A stretch of DNA of 64,000 nt. It comes from Taxillus chinensis (lineage: Eukaryota; Streptophyta; Magnoliopsida; Santalales; Loranthaceae). A program made the position numbers and the translations under genes. The stretch lies in the NCBI GenBank assembly GCA_023512835.1, contig CM042087.1, forward strand, positions 41,234,517 through 41,298,516, in the 5' to 3' direction. How positions within the stretch are numbered: position 1 is the first letter of the stretch; each line of letters begins with the position of its first letter. Shown here one piece after another: positions 58,701 through 64,000 of this stretch. The notes below the pieces were generated by a model, which made no database searches, was not told the DNA's origin, and worked only from the letters and a program-made list of their open reading frames with translations.

Positions 58701-61700
58701 TTCTACATTGTGTATGTGTGTGTGAATCAGCTCAATTGAATGCCTAAGAGCATCTCCAATCTTGGCAAGCTAAATTGACTAGCTAAAGTCATATTTAGCT
58801 TGCTACAGTAATGCTTTAACTAATGACACTCCAATCTTGCACTATCTATTTTATTATTTAATACTTATTTTTCCCAACCTACCCTTGCATTTCCTTTCCT
58901 AAAATCGAAATCCCTAATCCCTAATGACGATGGCAGAGCATGGTTGATTGGGCAGATGGCCAATGCAGAGACTAAAATGGGCGGGGGGCGTTTGACGGGG
59001 CGCCATCGCACGGGGGTGGATTTGTGGGACGTAGGGGGGCGTAGGGACATGACGGAGGGAGGCGGGGTGGGGGCGCAGTGGGACGGGTCGAGGTCGCGTG
59101 CGTAGGGAAACACCTGCGGGGGGGGTGGGCTAAACGGGGCGTCGCGCGCGGGGGAGGGGGGGGAGGGGGAGCAGCACAGAGGGAGGTGGCTGATGGGGGG
59201 AGGGGAGCGATGCAGAGGTGGCTTAAGGGGGGAGGGGAGCAACGCAGAGGGAGGTGGCTGACGGGGGAGGGGGCGACGCAGAGAGAGGTGGGCTGTGGAG
59301 GGGGGAGGATGAGTTGAGTTGGTGGGGATAGATGTTAGAATGATTATTGTTTGATGACATGACATCTCCAGCTAAAGCAAAAGCAAAAGTCAAATTTGGC
59401 TTTTTTTATTGCTTTAGCTGTGCATTCAACTAATGCATTGGAGTGAGTTTTTAGCCAAATATACATTTGGCTTTTACTTTTGCTAATGGATTGGAGATGC
59501 TCTAAAAAATGCTTAAGTCGACAAAAAGTTATATTACTTTTATAAAATAAGCAAATCAAGTTAACCAGTACCAACAGACCTTTCCCTCGAAGTTGAAACA
59601 ATGGCGATTGAACAAAGCATTTATATCTGAGACAAGTAAAAAAAAAAGTAATTAAAACAAATAAATTGATTACTGAAAGAAAATTTTAAAAAATATTTAG
59701 CCAAATTATAACATTTCATACTGCTTACTACTTCTCATGATATGCTCAACACATTGCTTTTCTCTCTTTTTTTAAGAGAGACTATGATTAATAACCCTTT
59801 CACCTTTTTTTATAATATTAGTTTGTTTATATCTAGTTTAGAAATAATATTAGTTAATATCCATTATTTTGAACTGACATGTTTCATACTATACTCTTAA
59901 CATACAGGTTTTGTACTCTTGATATATCCATTATTTTGTTGTTTCTCTCCCATTATACAATGCACAAAATGAAATCATTTAATGGTGACACTAGTTAACC
60001 AAAAAAAAAAAAAAACCAAGGCAGCATAGGAAAGTAATATTGAGGCTATCACTGATGTAACTTGTAAAAAGCATCCATAATATCTATTTTTATCCATAAT
60101 ATCAACTTTAATAACATCATTTTCAAAATGTTAGTCCATGGGAAATTTTCAAGGCTGGAAATATTTAAATGGCTTACAATATCAAAAGAATTATAAAATG
60201 ATAAACCCTAACTATGCATGAATATTAAATTCTCATTACCTGGGTTTGAATAAAAACCTAAAATTATTGTTTGCCGATAAAACGATGCATGTCCATCTAG
60301 GTACCTATATATGAAAATTCACACATCATATAAGTTTTCAATAAATAAAAAACCAAGATATGGGGACTCATAATAAATAAATATGAAATTAACATAAGAG
60401 CAATCCAAGAAAGTCTTTATTTTATTTCTACATTTGAATAATATTTTTACTTATTTACAATTTCAACCCCAACAATCATCTCTATTTTATCTCTATCTTA
60501 ATTAAAATAATAATTATTTTATTTTATTTTATTTTAACTTTTTTTAATCTTTCTTTAGTAATACATGTGAAGAGAATGAAGAGAGATGAGAGATAAAAAA
60601 TATTATAATATTAAATAAAAAGTCATTTTATTACTTTTCACAAACAAAGAATAGACTTTTTATTCTCTACATGTAGAGAGTAAAAAAAATAATATAATAT
60701 TATTTGACTCTTTATTTGTAAATAATAGAAAACTTCTTGGAGTTGCTCTAAGTAGTGAGACATGATAGGACCTTGATTAGTAGCATTTGTGAATTATTAT
60801 AAATTTCTAAACAATTCCATTTTAAGGGGTCTCTTTTTTTCCGAAAAACGAATGAAGTTTTCACATATAACAGAACCTAAATTTCAAAACACTTCAATTC
60901 ATTACTAAAGGTTGCATAATCTTTGGCAAAAATTTAGCAAATAACAAAAGAGATTAAAGATAGTCCCCTCTCATAGGAATGTTTTCCTACACAGCACCTC
61001 TATCCTCATGCAAAGGAACACTGAATGAAACCATATAAAAATAACACATACACACAAAAACAAAAACAATTCATAGTCCCAACTGCCACTACACACACAA
61101 GGTATGACATACCATGGTCTGATGCGCATGACATTAGTTCCATGCTGATTAACTGGTAAGTGATTCAATCGTTGCACGATTGTATCCACATGGGACCAAT
61201 TCTGTATAATTTTTCAGGAATTATAAATAGAACCATATGATATATGTATATACACATGCCAAAGAAAAATCAATCTCACAGTATACCTGCATTGCTATGA
61301 CGTCTGCATGATCAATAATTAGAACCTGATATGATAAAAACATATCCTCTAAATTAAGTTAATGGAAATTTGACATGCCCAATCAAGAAATAAAATAAGA
61401 GGAACCCCTGAAAAATAAAATAAGTTTCTGGTACCTCTATAGAAGAAAGATAATCAACATCTTTTCCCTTTACTCTCTGCATCTCAATAAGTTTCTGGTA
61501 CATAAAACAGAAAAGTTACAATTAGAAAACCAACTGCATTACTAGTGATGAATTCAATTGTGTAATAATCCTAAAAGAATAAACCAATAGAATTGGCAAA
61601 ATAGGCAGGACTTTTGGACTCACTATTAAAACAACGCACAGAATAGAGAAGAATAAGGAGAAAGTACCTCTAAGCCTCTAAACTATAAAGTAAGCCCAAA

Positions 61701-63571
61701 TTTTTTGAATGATAATTATATCCATTTGTCTCCAAAAGCCAAAATCATAATCCCCTCTAAAGAGCTACAATTCCTGGACACCAATATCTTCGCACTGTAA
61801 AGATTTGAAATTGGAACACTCAATCTTACAGATGACTCTGCACTTCCAACTCATGAAAATGAGATTTGAAGTCATCATATTCCTAGCAAATTATTAATTT
61901 CTCATGCAATAATGTTCTCAATGCTTGATATTTCAACCCAGTAGAACTAAAGAGTCAACATCATCAGACACGTTTTGTTATTTCACATGTAAAATTATTA
62001 TGAATATCTTCCCTAACTATCCACTCATCATCGGAAGGCACATCAATAGAACTATAGGGTCAACATCATTGGGCATGTTCTATTCATATGTCCTCTATTC
62101 ACTCTTTGAGTTACACCATTACTAGTTGATCCCATTGTAGATCTACTATTTAATGTTGTATTTTTATCGATCATCTCCTCCCTAACCATTTGATGCATTC
62201 TCTTTAACTTTCTTAATTCCTAAAAAAAAAAAAAAATCATCTCTAGCTTCCAGTATAACTTTCGGACATGAAAAACATTTTCTCTTTTACCGGCCATATG
62301 TTCTTAATATTCTCCCCATAATTTCTTTTTCACAAAATATGCAACAAACATACTTATATCCTTTCTTCTTATCCTATTCCATTTCATTTTCATATTTCCA
62401 AGCCAAATATCTACTACAAGAATAAATGATATCTACAAGAATAAATATAATAAAATAAATTAATTATAGACAATAAGAGTAAGACAGTATATTATCCAAA
62501 TAAAATTAATTAAAGATTTACTTAAAAGTTGAAATAAATCGTGAGTTAACATTTGAGTCAACATCAGAACTCAAAAGTAAGATGTTTTAGTTATTTTTGG
62601 ACAGTTAAATGACCAAACACACCAAGAGACAGAAGATACTGAAGAAGAAAAGAAAATGCTTAACTTGAACCAAACCAGCTGGAGAAGCAACAATAATGTC
62701 TGATGAATAGAAGTCACTGTACAACTTAATGCTCCCCCTGAAAAAATTAATATGAAAAAACAGGATGAACTTCAACAAATCAAAGAAAATGAATGTAAAG
62801 TTTGAAGATAACAAGCAACAATTATTCAAAATTTTAGCAATACATTTTAGATAAGCGACAGTGACAATTTCTTTAATGACATGCCTGATTTTTTTGTCAT
62901 GTTGTCTGGCGGAAGGAAACTAGAGCTTTTATTTTTTCCTCTAGATAGGAAAATGATTGCAGATTTTAAAGGAAGCAGCCGGACCTAGCATGGCCATGTG
63001 CAATGTTCATGTCTAAAAAAGAATTCTCTCTAGGTTGGCTTTGAATTTGCTCTTATAGAAGTAGGAGAACCACAAATGAAGACAGAATTATATGGGAGAG
63101 CACAAAGCAAACGAAGACGCAGATGGCATAAAGGGAGACAAGATGCAAGAAGGCAAGTTCTCAGTTGCCAGATATAACAACATACAAATAATGAAAAATA
63201 AAAATTCAACATTAATCTATGTGTCAAATAATCTGAATCAAACACAGTACATAACAAATAAATATAATCTGTGCAGGCTTAGGGACTCATTTCATAAACT
63301 CGTAAAAAAGAATGAGTTCACTTAGACTGCTTGTCATTGTATATCAACTATTAAAATTAGCAAAAAAAAAAAAAAAGTAAGATACATACCTGGTAAATTT
63401 AATGCCTACCATAAAAGAATCATTGTTATCCCCCTGAAAGAGAACTTGGAAATCAGACGGCTTGGAAGACTTTTGGGATTTCAAATTTTCAGGATTCTGA
63501 TCCTTGATTTCTTCATCTACTCCAAACATCTTGCAAAAACGATCCCAATGCTCGACATTGACCTTGGACAA
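52789..63571 (-). CDS. UTP25: UTP25 / DIGESTIVE ORGAN EXPANSION FACTOR (DEF), C-terminal 15 exons; gene runs off the right edge
   Basis: Exons in transcript order: 63571-63390, 62737-62665, 61494-61435, 61325-61287, 61201-61113, 60304-60240, 59626-59580, 57831-57772, 56664-56593, 56501-56472, 56384-56290, 56192-56087, 54368-54306, 54199-54128, 52863-52789. All are GT-AG and the phases close; they join to 1128 bases, 375 residues plus stop. Landmarks: SSKPSDFQVLFQGDNNDSFM, SIKLYSDFYSSDIIVASPAG, VLIIDHADV (degenerate DEAD-like box), GTNVMRIRPWYLDGHASFYR, DINALFNRHC, ARLDYFSSKVFPKIKDSVQ, SSYFEFVRLRNFLK, YTKQSDISRARLSFFEG, YTERAHFFHRYKIRGIQNL, YSLPERKEFYPE, TCTVLFSRFDQL and a C-terminal FFFC. UTP25 is a nucleolar SSU-processome factor for 18S rRNA maturation. 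The N-terminal exons lie beyond 64000. Confidence 0.93.
52904..52960 (-). repeat. partial duplicate of the UTP25 terminal exon within its last intron
   Basis: Minus-strand TACTGCCCCAGCAAAACGGATGG...ACATCAGA copies ACTGCCGCCGCAAAAAGGATGG...ACGTCAGAG of the last exon (52863-52811), with the same ATGATGGTTAG acceptor context. The copy lacks the bases coding LERVVG and, if spliced at its own AG, reads out of frame and stops after about 14 codons. Confidence 0.8.
53000..53139. repeat. 28-bp perfect inverted repeat with 84-bp loop
   Basis: 53000-53027 (TGGACCAATCAATCATTATT...) and 53112-53139 are exact reverse complements over 28 bases. They lie in the last UTP25 intron. They could be ends of a small mobile element or a hairpin. 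No clear flanking direct repeat was seen. Confidence 0.85.
54830..55907 (+). mobile_element. degenerate copia-type retroelement in a UTP25 intron
   Basis: LTR-like ends at 54921-54954 and 55873-55907 share GAACAAG(A/T)AATGGAA followed by GAGTGAAAAAC...CTTTCA/CCTTCA. Between them is a gag relic. The LTRs are short or truncated and no primer-binding site or pol is visible, so this is a deleted or TRIM-like copy. It is opposite in orientation to UTP25. Confidence 0.55.
55248..55662 (+). pseudogene. copia gag (UBN2/retrotrans_gag) fragment
   Basis: 55248-55320 reads WDEEDSIIMSWLWNSMNPEI then SDT in one frame. The next frame (55321-55662) continues AIWEALYQTYSKVNGAALIK, TATKQVNKSVTEYANFFQNK, WQELDCYRTIDLNCSD, VSDFLAGLNPEFDLVHIQIF and SLNETVSLIRAEESC. 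This is the standard gag core of plant Ty1/copia elements. A frameshift near 55320 splits it and a stop follows EESC, where family members continue toward a zinc knuckle. Confidence 0.85.
57090..57430. other. AT-rich block in UTP25 intron, MITE-like
   Basis: The left part GGTATTTGTTACGTATTTTC and the right part (inverted GGTACTACTAATTCTCATTGC) look like degraded terminal regions, with T- and A-rich arms. No target duplication could be fixed. Confidence 0.3.
58748..59502. mobile_element. Harbinger-like MITE with GC-rich core in UTP25 intron
   Basis: The terminal inverted repeat GAGCATCTCCAATC is perfect over 14 bases at both ends. TAA at 58745-58747 and 59503-59505 is the 3-bp target duplication expected for PIF/Harbinger-type elements. 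AT-rich arms enclose about 400 bp of strongly G-rich sequence (58930-59320) whose long minus-strand frame (58865-59365) is proline/serine low complexity, not a recognisable protein. Confidence 0.75.
60398..60748. mobile_element. 351-bp Harbinger-like MITE
   Basis: The ends GAGCAATCCAAGAAAG and (inverted) GAGCAACTCCAAGAAG are flanked by TAA at 60395-60397 and 60749-60751. The interior is AT-rich with a strong internal inverted symmetry (AATATTATAATATTAAATAA against AATAATATAATATT). A reverse-oriented relative lies at 12000-12325. Confidence 0.7.
61419..61501. repeat. 16-bp direct repeat spanning both splice sites of a UTP25 exon
   Basis: AATAAGTTTCTGGTAC occurs at 61419-61434 and 61486-61501. 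The first copy lies at the donor side of exon 61494-61435 and the second covers its acceptor (TACCAG|AAACTTATT on the minus strand). Confidence 0.85.
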
Positions 63572-64000
63572 CTGAAGCCCCCACCACAACAAAAAAAAAT
63601 ACAGATTTAAACATCAATACAGACAATGACACCACAAAGTTTACTCTGACATAGTTGAACCATTTTATTACTTAAACATAACCAAGAATTTAATTTAAGA
63701 TCTTAGGTAGTGTTGTCCTTGCACAGTATCAGCGGTGATTCTGTTAGGAGATAATCCAAGTTTTGAAGAGTTGTCTGAACATCCTAAATAACTTGAAATG
63801 AGAAGACCAGCTAACATGTGAATTTTAAGTTTAATCACATCCAGTTAAAACACGACAGAAATTGTCTGATGCAGATGCACAGCCCATATACAACATATAA
63901 TAAAATACAGTTCCATACAATATCTCCTACTACATATTACCTAGTAGTAACTTATCCTTAGAGTTTTCTAGTTTCATTATTCTTTCTTAGAAGTGTCTTA
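63572..64000. other. UTP25 intron continuing to the window edge
   Basis: No exon of the UTP25 N-terminal part was recognised between the acceptor at 63572 and the end of the window. Confidence 0.5.

Noticed and set aside
58865..59365. 166-codon proline/serine-rich minus-strand frame
   Set aside because: It is the complement of the G-rich core of a MITE, low complexity, with no domain and frames open on both strands.
1..64000. CRISPR arrays, bacterial operons, viral genomes
   Set aside because: No spaced identical repeats, no ribosome-binding-site gene strings and no viral replication or coat genes were seen; the content is plant nuclear.

Overview
The window is nuclear DNA from a flowering plant. 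It is AT-rich, has many GT-AG introns, and carries typical plant gene families (type I MADS-box, PORR, a Pumilio pseudogene, DEF/UTP25, RH21) plus plant-type hAT, Harbinger-like, LINE, copia and gypsy-like remnants. I cannot fix the species. The left 31 kb is repeat-rich with few genes. The right 32 kb is a conserved housekeeping block.

Layout. 1-2289 is the right part of a long LTR, probably gypsy-type. 2.3-5.5 kb holds microsatellites, a MITE and a small Stm1/HABP4-like ORF on the minus strand. 6.2-10.6 kb is a cluster of broken gene pieces: one exon of a NEK-type kinase, the N-terminal part of an AATF/BFR2 (Traube) gene, and two chloroplast-type rpl16 copies arranged as a large inverted repeat, one with a frameshift and a stop. 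11-19 kb is mostly AT-rich repeat sequence. 19.5-22.6 kb holds a two-exon mitoribosomal mS33 gene (minus); its 2.7 kb intron carries a LINE fragment and an hAT element with an 8-bp target duplication. 26-30 kb holds an intact type I MADS-box gene (minus), mirrored by an inverted copy that has lost nearly all coding sequence, and flanked by two direct repeats that each hold the C-terminal exon of AATF/BFR2.

The right half has a complete 11-exon V-ATPase subunit H gene (plus, 449 aa when joined), an intronless PORR-domain gene (plus), a degraded Pumilio gene (minus) with a partial inverted copy, an intronless DEAD-box helicase RH21/PRP28 (minus), and the last 15 exons of UTP25/DEF (minus, running off the right edge). 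These genes do not form a pathway. They serve vacuolar acidification, organelle RNA splicing, nuclear pre-mRNA splicing and small-subunit rRNA processing.

The most unusual pattern is the repeated occurrence of partial gene copies. Three loci (rpl16, MADS, Pumilio) are inverted duplications with one or both arms decayed, a structure that could give hairpin transcripts and small RNAs. Several exons (VHA-H exon 5, UTP25 terminal exon) have short duplicates in the adjacent intron. I saw no CRISPR array, no bacterial-type operon and no intact tRNA or rRNA gene.
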